64,000 bases of DNA from contig NZ_CP065589.1 of assembly GCF_021278965.1 (NCBI RefSeq), positions 1,493,001 to 1,557,000 of the forward strand. Reading direction: 5' to 3'. The number at the start of each line of letters is the position of its first letter. The first letter of the stretch is position 1. The notes under the pieces are model-generated. The model worked only from the letters and a program-made list of their open reading frames with translations, was not told where the DNA came from and did not search any database. This document shows positions 8,217 through 18,628 of the stretch, piece by piece. The DNA comes from Chryseobacterium capnotolerans (GTDB lineage: Bacteria > Bacteroidota > Bacteroidia > Flavobacteriales > Weeksellaceae). The translations under genes were made by a program, and so were the position numbers.

Positions 8217-11023
8217 ATGAAAAAGTATATGGTAACACTGGCATTACTAGCTGCCAGTATGCATTACTCACAAATCGGAATAGGAAATGATGTTGGAAAC
8301 AGGCCTATTGCCTCTCCGGCGATGGCATCTATGGCCAAATATTCAGATATGCCGGTTTCGTTAGCCAGTGGCCTTCCGGAAATTGGTCTTCCCCTTTTGA
8401 ATGTCCCTTTGGTGGATAAAGGAATTCAATATCCATTAAGTTTAGGTTATCACCCGGAAAACCAAACAGTAAGTGATGTTGCGGCAGGATGGTCTTTTTT
8501 CGGAACCGGAGTGATTTATAAAAAAATTATTGATAAGCTGGATGAATGTTTTGACAGACCTGATTTGGAAGGTCATGTTAATAATGAGTTTGATGACCTC
8601 TATTATTACAACTTTCCGGGAGGTTCCGGGAAATTCAGAATAAAAAGGGATGTAGCTAACAATACCTTTTCCCTCATTAATCTTACTCCGGACCATTTAA
8701 AAATAGAATATACGAGGGATAATACCAATCTTTCTACCTTTAAAGCAGATGGTTTTACCATTACTGCAGACAATGGCTACAAGTATTTCTTTAATGAATT
8801 TGATAAAGGATACTATAAATGCAGAAGTTATGCGGGTGATTTGCCGTTTTCCTATAAGCCTGCCTATTTTCTGACCAGGATTATGAGTCCTTTGGGTAGA
8901 GAAGTAGCTTCTATGACATACGATAGCAAGTATGATGAATTTAACAACATTAAATCTAGCAAGCTAAAAACAATCTCTACTCTTAATGGAGTTGTTGAAC
9001 TAAATTATGCATATGATGAAGCCCTAAAGACAACGGTTAATGATCCTTATAGCTTACAGGGGATAACGGTGAAAAATCTTGCTGGTGAAACCGTTTATTC
9101 TTATGAATTCAATTACAGCATTGCTAATCAGCCTGATAAAGTGGCTGACAGAAAGAGAATGCTGAATTATGTAAGGAAAAATGATAAAAACGGAAAGAAA
9201 ATTGAACAGACCGCTTTTGTTTATAACGCTGGAGGGAATTTAAGTAAAATGATTTCTCCTACGGGGGGGGACTACAGAATATGTCTATGAAAATAATGAA
9301 AAGTTTTTTGATTTTAATGCCCCAGCTTATCTTGACTATTTGGATCGATATGATTATAATCCAGATTTTCAATATGAATATTCAAGATTTACTACTCCTT
9401 TAGATTCTGAGCAGAATTTGGTCTATAATTTTACTATTCCGGGAGATGCTGCAAAAGAAAGGAAGTATAAGCTTTTTCTGCATGTTTCCAAATATACTCG
9501 TCCTCCACGTGAAGAAGGACCAGGCATTCCTGGCGATCCTAATTTTCCTTCTATTCCAACACCAGTTGAGCATGGCCTTACCTTTAAATTAAAACGTGAT
9601 AATGTAGAAATAAGATCAATAAAAGTATCTACTAAAGAGTTCGTTGGGAAACAGTATGAATTTACCAATTATCCCGGAAATTATACACTGGAAATTATTC
9701 CGGTGATAGGAACAAAGGGATCGGGAAATTTTGGTATAATAGACAGAGCCTTTAAGCCTGGACCTTATAGAAATGCGGCTCCAGCTACTGGAAGGAGAAT
9801 AAAAAATATTAAATTTTATAAAAACAATACTGATACTAGTCCTGAGCGTACTATTAACTATGAGTATGAATCCTTTGACCTTCCCAACAGTACCAGCGGT
9901 TATGAGTTCTATAGTGAAGGAGATAAGTCTAATGCCAGCTCATCTTATATCATCTACAACAATGTAAAAGTATTTGAAACAGGAAAAGGGTATGTTAAAA
10001 ACAGGTTTTTAACAGCGAATGATTTTCCTAAATATCAAAGTGGGGGGGGATCAGCTTTATCCTATTTATTTCTGGCCTTATTACAGGATCACCAAACAAG
10101 GACTGCCTTTTAAAAAGGAGATCTATAATGAGCAGAATACCCTTTTAGCCTCTGAAGAAACCACTTATGATCTGGATTATTATTCAACCGATGAATATCC
10201 GTTAAATGCAGGGAGTGGAAAAATATTTTCTAAACCGGCTTATGTTAAAAAAACAACGAATAAGAGTACTGTTTATTATCCTGGTGGTAAAAAGATGGAA
10301 ACCTCTTCCGAAACCCAATTTGAAGGAATCAGTTTCAAGCCGGTGTATTCCAAATCGGAAGCAGATGGTGATGTGATGGAAAAATTCATGACTTATCCTG
10401 TAAATCTTCCGGAATACAGCCACCTGGAAGCTGCCTATATGGTAGACAGTCCGGTTATAGTAGAAGAAAAGAAGAATGGAAAACCTGTTGCCAAAGCCAT
10501 TACAAAATTTGCAGCGCCCTCTTTACTGCCTACCTCAGTGGTTTCTGTTAATAGTTTGGGGGAGAGCCGGGAAGATATGAAAATGGAAATTTACAACAAC
10601 CTGGGTAACCTTGTGCAATACAGAGGAATCACGGGGCTTCCTGTTACCTTGATCTATGGGTACAACAAATCCCTGGTTATTGCCAAAATAGAAGGCGCTA
10701 CCCTGGAAGAAGTATCTCCATACACTGCTGATATCATTAGGACTTCCAATGCAGACCATGCTACTACTAATTCAGAACCTCTCCTGGTTCAGGCATTGGA
10801 AGCTTTCAGGAAAAATCCTACTGTAGCCAAATATCCTGTTACGACCTATACCTATGATCCGCCTATCGGTCTTACCAGTATGACTTCTCCATCAGGAATG
10901 AAAGAAGTATATGAGTACGACAACGCCGGAAGACTTAAAACGACCAAAAGGATAGATCTGGATGCAGGTGGAGTCGAAGTACCTAAAAAAGTAAGTGAAT
11001 ATCAGTATAACTATAAACAATAA
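8217..11023 (+). CDS. large secreted Rhs-partner protein with YD-type C-terminus, broken by two G8 tracts
   Basis: Three frames (8217-9290, 9340-10113, 10019-11023) form one protein of about 934 residues if each G8 run (9263-9270 and 10042-10049) is read as G7. The joins then give SPTGGTTEYVYENNEK and KYQSGGDQLYPIYFW. The N-terminus has a signal peptide (to HYSQ) and a GLPEIGLPLLNVPL segment. The C-terminus has a YD-type repeat (MKEVYEYDNAGRLKTTKRI). It lies 8 bases before the Rhs gene, and such partner genes are common directly upstream of Rhs genes in Chryseobacterium. Both breaks are +1 in long G runs, so slipped-strand phase variation and sequencing error are both possible. No enzymatic domain is recognised. 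Confidence 0.75.
9263..9270 (+). repeat. G8 homopolymer, first frame-breaking tract
   Basis: Eight G after 'ac', within Thr-Gly-Gly codons. Seven G keep the reading frame open into 9340-10113; eight stop it at 9288-9290. With the tract at 10042-10049 it is the longest G run in the window. Confidence 0.85.
10042..10049 (+). repeat. G8 homopolymer, second frame-breaking tract
   Basis: Eight G after 'agt'. Seven G give QSGGDQLYPIYF and continue to 11023; eight lead to a stop at 10111-10113. Same length and same +1 offset as the tract at 9263. Confidence 0.85.
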
Positions 11024-11031
11024 ACACAACC

Positions 11032-14000
11032 ATGAAAAAGATTCTCAACACATTCGGAGTATTGTTTGTATCACTGTTTTCCGCACAGACAGGGCTTACC
11101 AATACCGAAAACTATATTTATAACAGCACCTGTCTGAATGACGACTGTACCAAAAAATCAGAAAGCATCCAGTATTTTGACAGCTGGGGAAAAGTGGTGC
11201 AGGGCATTGCCATCAAAGGCTCACCCTCCGGCAAAGACATTGTCTCTCATATAGAATATGATAATTTTGGAAGACAGGTGAAAAACTACCTTCCTATTCC
11301 CCAACAGGGCACCCAGGAAGGAGCGATCTATACCTCACCACTTTCCAATGCCTCTGCCGTATATGGTGCAGAGAAAATCTATTCGGAAAGTATCCTGGAA
11401 AACTCACCGATTAACAAAGTGTTACAGCAGATCCAGATAGGAAATGACTGGAGCAGTAAGCCCGTCAATTTAGGCTATGATGCCAATACCACCGCAGATG
11501 GCGTGAAGAAATTTACCATAAGCACCTGGAAAGAGGGCGCTGGAGAAGCTGTTTTGGGAGTAGATGGAGTATATGCCGATGCGAAGCTGCATAAGAGTTC
11601 CGTAACCGATGAAGATGGCAATACAACCATTCAGTTTAAAAATAATAAAGGGCAGCTTATTCTGGTCAGAAAGGTCAATGCTTCAGAAAATGCAGATACT
11701 TATTATGTGTATAATGAATATGGCCAGTTGGCATTTGTGTTACCTCCATTGGCCAGTATCAGGGGAGATATTACCACCAATACCATCAAACAGGATGAAC
11801 TTTGCTATCAGTACCATTATGATGGCTGGAACAGGCTGGTAGAGAAAAAAGTTCCCGGAAAAGGTTGGGAATATATGGTGTATGATAAGTCAGGCAGGGT
11901 GATTCTGACCCAGGATGCCAATTTAAGGTCGCAGGATAAATGGCTGTTTACAAAGTACGATCAGTTTTCAAGACCTATTTACACTGGAATTCTGAATAGC
12001 CCACCTGGAAGGATTCAGCAAGCAGCGGTAATAGAGGCACATGGAACAAATTATGAAATAAGAAGTACTTCAAGTTGGAATAATTCAGGAATAGATGTTT
12101 TTTACACCAACAACAGCGCCTACCCTACTGCTAACTTTAAGGTGCTAAGTGTCAATTATTATGACACCTATCCAGCAGGATCTCCAGCAGTACCTTCACA
12201 GATCATCAATCAGAAGGTGTTGAACCAGCCTGGCCAGGGAAGCAGTCTGAGAACCACCCAAAGCCTTCCGGTAGCTTCCTTTGTTAAAAATATAGAAGAT
12301 GATAACTGGACAAAAAGCTATACCTGGTATGATACCAATGGAAGACTTATCGGCTCACAATCCATCAATCATTTGGGCGGTTATACCCGTACTGAAACCG
12401 AATTGGATTTTGCAGGAACTGCCAAACAGACCAAAGTGTATCATAAAAGGCTGACTACCGATACTGAAAAAGTAATTACCCAGACCTTTACCTACGATAA
12501 TCAGTATAGGCTGCTGGTACATAAGCATAAAATAGATAACAACCCTGAGGAGATCCTGGCTCAGAATGAATATAACGAGCTCTCGCAGGTAAAAACCAAG
12601 AAAGTAGGGGGGACAGATATCGCTCAGCCGCTTCAGGTGATGGATTACACTTATAATATCAGAGGCTGGCTTACTAAGATCAATGATCCTGCTAACCTTA
12701 ACGGGAAATTGTTCGGGTATGAGATCAGATACAACAATCCGGTATACTCCAATATTGCAGGCGGAAAATATAATGGAACCATTACAGAAGTAGACTGGAA
12801 AAATGCTTCTGAAAATGTACTGAAAAGATATACTTATTCCTACGATGGTCTTAGTCGTTTGAAAGATGCTGTTTATACAGAGCCTAATGCTACCGCTCCG
12901 TTTAACAACTATTACAATGAACACCTGACCTATGACCTGAACGGAAATATTGCCACATTAAAGCGAAACGCTTTTCCGGCAACAGGAAATACAGCCACTC
13001 AGGTAGATGACCTTGTATACGAATATTCCGGAAATCGTTTAAACAGAGTAATAGAAAATGCACTGAATGAAACCGGATATGAAGGCGGCAACAACCTTGT
13101 CACTTACGATCAGAACGGGAATATGAAAGATATGCTGGATAAAGGAATACAATCTATTGGGTATAACTTCCTGGATCTGCCTAATCAGTTTTCTGTAACG
13201 GAAAATTCTCTTGGGGTAATGGCTAATGCCAATATCAATACCTTGTATCGTGCCGATGGAACCAAACTGAGAAAAACAAAGCATTCTAAACGGGAAGGAA
13301 AAGGGGGATTAGATATTACCAGTATAACGGATTATCTGGATGGTTTTCAATACCAGTACCAGGAAGGGGGAAGCTGTATCACCTGCAGGCTGGGAGTAGC
13401 CTATGAAGCACAGGCTTATAAGGGAATTAATGGTCCTATTGTGACAACTCCTGAATGGAAACTTGATTTTGTGGTTACAGCAGAAGGGTTCTACAGTTTC
13501 GCTGAAAACCGCTATATTTACCAATACAAAGACCATCTTGGAAATACCAGGGTAAGCTTTACCAAAAACAGCGCAGGCGTTCTTGAAGTTACAGATACCA
13601 ACAACTATTATCCTTTTGGGTTAAATCATATTGGGAACTCTTTTCTATCTAGTTTAGGAAGCTATAATGCTTATAAATATAATGGCAAAGAGGTACAGGA
13701 AACCGGGATGTATGATTATGGAGCAAGGATGTATATGCCTGATCTGGGAAGATGGGGTGTTGTAGATGCTTATGCAGAGGCAATGAGAAGATATTCTCCT
13801 TATAATTATGCTTTTAATAATCCTGTTAATTTTATAGACCCGGATGGAAATGCACCTTACAATCCAAGGGATGTTTATGGAGAACATTCAGCTTTTAATG
13901 ACGATTTTGATCCTAATAGTTCTTTATCCAGTTATAATGGAATGTCAGGTTCTCTGGGGATGTATTTTGCGAATGATGCTGGTGCTGGCTATGTTTGGGG

Positions 14001-14714
14001 AGTTCATACAAAAGGAGATGGAGAAGATCCTAAAAAAGAGAATACCGGACCAAGTTTCTGGAGTAAAGTTGGTAGTTTTTTTGATAGAATATTCGGAGGA
14101 AAGAAAAAGGACGCTTAGATGTTGGATCTGCTGAGGAAATTTCAGAATCTGATTTTTCGCAAAAAACTGACGTAACTTGGCTTATTATTAATGCTATTTT
14201 ATTTGGAAATGCTGATCCCTATTCAGCAATTGGAAATGCAGGTGTAGGTCCTTACGCCCAAGAGCGAGAAAATTTGGGTATGGCTGCCATGCTTTTTGTT
14301 AATCCAGAGGCTGCTGCTGAAGGAATAGAAAGAACGTTATTGAAAAATACCTTGCCTATAAGTACAGAAGGAAAGTTATTAGGATCGATAGTAAATGGTA
14401 AAGTTATAATGAATGGTGGAACAAAAGCCTCTGGGACATTTGATTTTGTAGTAACTCAATCAGGAGAAACTTTACTTGGAAGAAAACACACTTTTTTATC
14501 AAAAGGTGCCGATGTTTTTGCAGCAGGAGAAATAAAAATAAGAGGTGGTAATATCGTTAATATAAATAATTTATCAGGTCATTATGTGCCAGGCTATGAT
14601 ATTGCTAATACTTATTTAGATATTTTTAAAGCTGTAAATATAAATGTCTCAAAAGCACATTTAAAGATATATAACTCACAAGGCCAAGTAATTAAACATA
14701 TTTTACCTAAATGA
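11032..14714 (+). CDS. Rhs polymorphic toxin (DUF6443-type), expressed copy, frame broken before the tip
   Basis: Signal peptide (to FSAQ), a DUF6443-like N-terminus with CLNDDC, many YD repeats (YDGWNRLVEK, YDGLSRLKDA), then the RHS core: YQYKDHLGNTRVSF, NNYYPFGLNH, YNGKEVQETGMYDYGARMY, DLGRWGVVD, FNNPVNFIDPDGN. The open frame ends at 14118 (KKKDA). One extra A in the A5 run at 14104-14108 extends it through RLDVGSAEEISESDF to 14714, about 1227 residues. The cassette at 19200 keeps that reading, which supports the correction. The tip (about residues 1080-1227) has GTFDFVV, LLGRKHTFLS and SGHYVPGYD motifs; it looks like a polymorphic-toxin domain whose activity I cannot name. The overlapping gene at 14711 is the likely immunity gene. 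Confidence 0.85.
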
Positions 14715-15115
14715 AAGAAATAATTTTAAAAAATGATAATTCAGAAGTAAAAATAGACTCTAATCTGACCTATTATTTATTTTCATTCTTTTTTCTTGAA
14801 TTTTTAGATAAAACTCAAGAAAGGAAGATGTTAATTATATCAAATGATGAAATAAATAATTTATACAATCTTTTAGAAGCTTATTTAATTAAAATATTAA
14901 ATAAATGGTATAAAGAACCTACTGAAAAAGAACTTCAAAAATATTCATCACGTTATGAAAAAATAAAATTAAATACAAAGGTTTATAAAATTGATTACAG
15001 AAGCTCAGAAATCGGACGGTTAATATTTTTAATATTTAATGTCCTTAAATTACTTAAGGAGTCAAATCTTAATGATGGAAAATTAAGTATTTATATTAAA
15101 CACGATAATGAATAA
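14711..15115 (+). CDS. probable immunity protein of the expressed Rhs tip
   Basis: A 134-residue, very AT-rich, soluble protein without a signal peptide. Its ATG overlaps the stop of the tip in an ATGA junction, the usual translational coupling of toxin tip and immunity gene. Lys/Asn/Ile-rich with helices predicted by eye (YLFSFFFLEFLDKTQERK). No family recognised. The cognate role is inferred only from position and overlap with the tip. The next cassette starts 12 bases after its stop, with no hairpin terminator between them. Confidence 0.7.
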   Translation: MKEIILKNDNSEVKIDSNLTYYLFSFFFLEFLDKTQERKMLIISNDEINNLYNLLEAYLIKILNKWYKEPTEKELQKYSSRYEKIKLNTKVYKIDYRSSEIGRLIFLIFNVLKLLKESNLNDGKLSIYIKHDNE

Positions 15116-15126
15116 TAAGTTAGATT

Positions 15127-16260
15127 AAAAACAGCGTAGGCGTTCTTGAAGTTGCTGATACCAATAACTATTATCCTTTCGGGTTAAACCATATCAGAAA
15201 CAATGATTTTGGAACCTCAAATTCTGGAAGTTTTTATTCCTACAAATACAATGGTAAAGAACTTCAGGAAACGGGGATGTATGATTATGGTGCAAGAATG
15301 TATATGCCTGATCTGGGAAGATGGGGTGTAGTAGATGCTTATGCAGAAATTATGAGAAGGCATTCTCCTTATAACTATGCATTTAATAACCCGATTAATT
15401 TCATAGATCCGGATGGAAACTCTCCAAGGAAAACATATGGAGAACACTCTGCTTTTAATGGAGATTACGATCCAAATTCTTCTCTATCTGGCTATAACGG
15501 AATGGGAAATTCACTTGGGATGTATTTTGCGAATGATGGCGGAGGTAGTTTTGGGTGGGAACGTAAAACTTTTGATGAAACGCAGGCATATAGAGATATC
15601 ATGACAGCGTATTACAATGGTGGAACAGCAGAATTTGTGAATAATAATGGGACCTGGAAATGGTGGACAGATTATACAGATCCTGATTCTGGAGTTACAG
15701 GAGTTGGAACATTAAATATGTTGAAACGTACCAGTGGATTAAATAGTGATAATAAGATTGATTTTGCTAAGACCTTATCTAGCACATCATGGTGGGGGAA
15801 CACCTTAATAGGAGCAGGAGCTACTGCAAATATACCAAGGAGTGGATTCTTTAAGTATAATGAATTATGGCATCAGACTAAAACAAGAGGAACTTCTTTT
15901 GCATGGCAAAACAAATGGAAAAACCCAGGTGCTAAGTATTGGAGAGGGCAGCAAGTAAAGGGCTTTCAAGGAGCAAGGAATTTGGGGACAAAATTGACGG
16001 TTGCCGGAGGTGTATTGTTAGCTGCGGATATTGCGATGTCTGGTGAGGTTAAAGCATCTCATTATATTAATGGAATTATGCTTGGGGCTTCTACCACAGG
16101 GGTTGGTTCTATTGTTGCCGGGGTATGGTTTGTAGCAGATATGGGAACAGGTGCAGTTAATTATTTAAATGGTAATGGGTTTAAAACTCTTTCAGATGTG
16201 ATAGATGAAAGCAGTGTTGGACAAAGTATAAGTTTTGAAATGTATGATGGATTATATTAA
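15127..16260 (+). CDS. displaced Rhs cassette 2: core fragment plus glycine-rich hydrophobic toxin tip, no start
   Basis: The Rhs homology begins abruptly at 15127 (KNSVGVLEVADTNNYY), in frame with an upstream stop and without a ribosome binding site. First ATG at 15277. It keeps the core (YNGKELQETGMYDYG, DLGRWGVVD, DPDGN), a linker (YRDIMTAYYNGGTAEFVNNN) shared with cassette 3, then a tip of about 190 residues. The tip ends in hydrophobic glycine-rich segments (VAGGVLLAADIAMSGEV and GIMLGASTTGVGSIVAGVWF), which suggests a membrane-active toxin. The next gene encodes a membrane protein, the usual pattern for immunity to pore formers. Probably silent unless recombined into the expressed Rhs gene. 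Confidence 0.75.
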   Translation, partial: KNSVGVLEVADTNNYYPFGLNHIRNNDFGTSNSGSFYSYKYNGKELQETGMYDYGARMYMPDLGRWGVVDAYAEIMRRHSPYNYAFNNPINFIDPDGNSPRKTYGEHSAFNGDYDPNSSLSGYNGMGNSLGMYFANDGGGSFGWERKTFDETQAYRDIMTAYYNGGTAEFVNNNGTWKWWTDYTDPDSGVTGVGTLNMLKRTSGLNSDNKIDFAKTLSSTSWWGNTLIGAGATANIPRSGFFKYNELWHQTKTRGTSFAWQNKWKNPGAKYWRGQQVKGFQGARNLGTKLTVAGGVLLAADIAMSGEVKASHYINGIMLGASTTGVGSIVAGVWFVADMGTGAVNYLNGNGFKTLSDVIDESSVGQSISFEMYDGLY

Positions 16261-16858
16261 AAGTAAATTTTCAGGGATGTCCACTTTCTGGGGGATATTT
16301 ATGTTTGTTTGGACAATTTTTGGATTGATTTTTATATTTAAAATATTGAAAAATTTTTCGTTCCAAATTAAATATGTATTAATATTATTGTTTTTTGTTG
16401 GATTGTTCATTTTTTCTATTAATTATCTTAAGCATATAAAATGGATAAAAATCAAAGAGGATAAGTTGATATATTATTCGATTTTACAACCTTTTGGTAA
16501 AACTTTGAATATTACAAACTATATAGGGAAAATTATTCTTACAGAGTCTGGAAGTGCTGGAAGCTATAAGGTAGTTTATTTGGTTGATAAGCAAAATAAA
16601 ACATCTTTTAAACTTATGGGACTTCATTATAAAAATTTTGAAGAGATAGATAATGCTATACATCTGAAAAAGATCAACTTTTCTCCTAATGTTTCACAGT
16701 ATTTTAAGCTTTTATTTTTTGAGAAAATTACAGTTAAAAATGATAAAAGTTCAAATAAAAGCGAGGTTACTAATCTTATTTTAGGATTGTTCAGATTAAT
16801 TTGTATAACAGGAATTGTATTATTTATTTTGGGTTCTTTAATAAAGAAGTTTCTGTAG
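16244..16858 (+). CDS. probable membrane immunity protein of cassette 2
   Basis: About 204 residues from the ATG at 16244, overlapping the end of the tip by 17 bases (a TTG at 16235 is possible). Two hydrophobic segments near the N-terminus (FWGIFMFVWTIFGLIFIF and YVLILLFFVGLFIFSINYL), a soluble middle part, and one more at the C-terminus (ICITGIVLFILGSLIKKFL). The overlap and the membrane topology fit immunity to the hydrophobic tip upstream. No family recognised. Very AT-rich compared with the Rhs core. Confidence 0.7.
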   Translation: MMDYIKSKFSGMSTFWGIFMFVWTIFGLIFIFKILKNFSFQIKYVLILLFFVGLFIFSINYLKHIKWIKIKEDKLIYYSILQPFGKTLNITNYIGKIILTESGSAGSYKVVYLVDKQNKTSFKLMGLHYKNFEEIDNAIHLKKINFSPNVSQYFKLLFFEKITVKNDKSSNKSEVTNLILGLFRLICITGIVLFILGSLIKKFL

Positions 16859-17016
16859 ATTATAAAGAGTAAGATATCAGGTCGACCCCTATGCTCCAAT
16901 AATTATAGCAAAATAGGGAAGAGAAAATTCTTTACAAAAAGCGAAACAAATAGAAACCTTAAAAAAATATATGGTGAGGATAAAAGATAGAGATAATTCT
17001 CTATATTGATGACAAA

Positions 17017-17047
17017 TAGAGCATTGTTCTTACAATGCTCTATTTTT
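17017..17047 (+). terminator. intrinsic terminator after cassette 2
   Basis: Perfect 11-base stem tagagcattgt / acaatgctcta with loop tctt and five T. Its sequence is unrelated to the hairpin at the end of cassettes 3-5. The stretch 16859-17016 before it holds no gene; a piece near 16879 (cgacccctatgctcc) resembles the GVGPYAEE linker of cassette 4 and may be a cassette remnant. Confidence 0.85.
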
Positions 17048-17050
17048 GGA

Positions 17051-17081
17051 ATCCTCCAGCCGGTGCGAGCGTCTTGCTCGT
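17051..17081. repeat. short palindromic (REP-like) repeat at cassette junction
   Basis: cgagcgtcttgctcg at 17066-17080 forms a small hairpin inside 'ccggtgcgagc...'. Rhs homology starts directly after it (about 17081). Confidence 0.45.
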
Positions 17082-17089
17082 TCCTTTGA

Positions 17090-17887
17090 ATGGATTATAA
17101 TCCTAACACCTCATTATCCAGCTATAATGGAATGGGTGATTCTCATGGGATGTATTTTGCGAGTGATCCTGGCGCTGGTTATGCCACTTTTGGTGAAACG
17201 CAGGTATATAGAGATATCATGACAGCGTATTACAATGGTGGTACAGCAGAATTTGTGAATAATAATGGGACCTGGAAATGGTGGACAGATTATACAGATC
17301 CTAATACTGGAGTTAAGGGTGTGGGCCAGTTAAATATACTAAAAAAATTAAATAATAGTTTTATAGGAATGTTTAACAATGTGGAAGGAATGAGTAAAAA
17401 ATTAATGAAATATCAAACAGAAGACTTTTTCAAAGACACAGAAAAACATTTAAATGGACAATTAGGAAATGCTAATATGATAATAGATGAGTATAATAAA
17501 TTATCCAATTTAAACAAAATAAACGCTTCAACGTTTCTTTCAGCAGTTAGCGGTATTAGAGCAGGAAAAATTTTAAGATCAACCGAAGGATTTATGAAAT
17601 CTGTAGGTAAAATTTCTAAAAGATTAGGTTATGTTGGTACAGCTTTAACTGCTGGGGTAACTTTATATGAATTTGGAACTGATACTTGGGATGCTCATTC
17701 AATTGTAAATCTTGGTTTATTAGGTGTTACAGCTATTGCTACATTTGCTACAGCTCCTGCTATAGTTGCAGTAGCTCCAGCCATCCTTGCAGGGATTGCA
17801 ATTTATGGAGTAGCAGATTATATGTTTGGAGTAAGTGATCAGTTAGATAAGAGTATAGGTAGAAAATCTACAATTTGGTATCCATAA
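17090..17887 (+). CDS. displaced Rhs cassette 3: linker plus hydrophobic toxin tip
   Basis: A 265-residue frame starting at an ATG created where the homology begins (MDYNPNTSLSSYNGM, compare DYDPNSSLSGYNGM in cassette 2). The RHS core is absent; only the linker remains, including YRDIMTAYYNGGTAEFV shared with cassette 2. The specific tip (about residues 90-265) ends in hydrophobic stretches (LGLLGVTAIATFATAPAIV, AVAPAILAGIAIYGVADY). A membrane-active toxin is inferred. Loss of the core means that it can recombine with the expressed gene only through the linker. Confidence 0.7.
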   Translation: MDYNPNTSLSSYNGMGDSHGMYFASDPGAGYATFGETQVYRDIMTAYYNGGTAEFVNNNGTWKWWTDYTDPNTGVKGVGQLNILKKLNNSFIGMFNNVEGMSKKLMKYQTEDFFKDTEKHLNGQLGNANMIIDEYNKLSNLNKINASTFLSAVSGIRAGKILRSTEGFMKSVGKISKRLGYVGTALTAGVTLYEFGTDTWDAHSIVNLGLLGVTAIATFATAPAIVAVAPAILAGIAIYGVADYMFGVSDQLDKSIGRKSTIWYP

Positions 17888-17896
17888 ATAAGTTAA

Positions 17897-18514
17897 ATGA
17901 AAAAATATAAATTTAAAAATTTTTCAATGAAGAGGTTAGTATTGTACATGGCTCTAGCTTTTGTTTTAGTAATATCATTAACCGTGTTAACTTCTCTTTA
18001 TTATAATCCAAAGGTTTTTCCTGCGATTGTACTTTTTGTATTGACGGCTTTTAGCTTTTTATTAATTAAGAATAATTGTACGATTACATATAATATTATC
18101 TTAGACAATAATTACATTTCTTTTAACAATAAAAAAATTGATCTCATAGATATTTCTAATTATAATTTTAGCGAAACAGAAAAATTTTACGGATGTAGAT
18201 TAGTTTTTAAGTCCTATAAAATTTTTTTAAACGTTCCTAAAAAAGATAGTGGAAATTACTTAGATTTTAAAAATGAATTAATTGAAATTATTACTTTGCA
18301 GAATGAAAAAAGAAGTAATGATTTGATTGTTGAATACAATTGGTACAATACTACATTATCTAAGATTTATGGTTATACAATGATTGGAATAATGCTAACA
18401 TGGCTAATGTTAATGATAATGTATCCAAATAAATTGAATATATCAAATTTAGGATTGTTTTTAATGGTTTCAGCAGGACTAAGCCCCATAATTTATAAGA
18501 TTTTTAAGAAATGA
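17897..18514 (+). CDS. probable membrane immunity protein of cassette 3
   Basis: 205 residues, 9 bases after the tip. Two N-terminal hydrophobic segments (LYMALAFVLVISLTVLTSL, AIVLFVLTAFSFLLI), a soluble part of about 90 residues and two C-terminal hydrophobic segments (YTMIGIMLTWLMLMIMY and LGLFLMVSAGLSPIIY). The same general layout as the cassette-2 immunity protein although the sequence differs. Immunity role inferred from position. Followed by hairpin copy A. Confidence 0.7.
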   Translation: MKKYKFKNFSMKRLVLYMALAFVLVISLTVLTSLYYNPKVFPAIVLFVLTAFSFLLIKNNCTITYNIILDNNYISFNNKKIDLIDISNYNFSETEKFYGCRLVFKSYKIFLNVPKKDSGNYLDFKNELIEIITLQNEKRSNDLIVEYNWYNTTLSKIYGYTMIGIMLTWLMLMIMYPNKLNISNLGLFLMVSAGLSPIIYKIFKK

Positions 18515-18563
18515 TAGTTTCCTTGCTGGCGCGAAATTCTAGCTCATAATAGACTATCCCAAG

Positions 18564-18628
18564 CTGCCGCACGAATCCTTTTCGTGTGGCAGTTTTTATT
18601 AACAACTATCTATATTTACGAGTACAAA
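18564..18628 (+). terminator. cassette-end hairpin terminator, copy A, with Rhs junction
   Basis: Stem ctgccgcacgaa / ttcgtgtggcag (one G-U pair), loop tcctt, five T (18593-18597): an intrinsic terminator after the cassette-3 immunity gene. It runs on into 'attaacaactat' and then 'ctatatttacgag', which is Rhs-core coding DNA (YIYEYKDHL). Copies B, C and D have the same order. Confidence 0.9.

Noticed and set aside
15217..15447. Minus-strand ORFs over the Rhs core copies
   Set aside because: They recur at each core copy (13654, 15217, 20458) only because the core DNA is repeated. They mirror the real reading frame.
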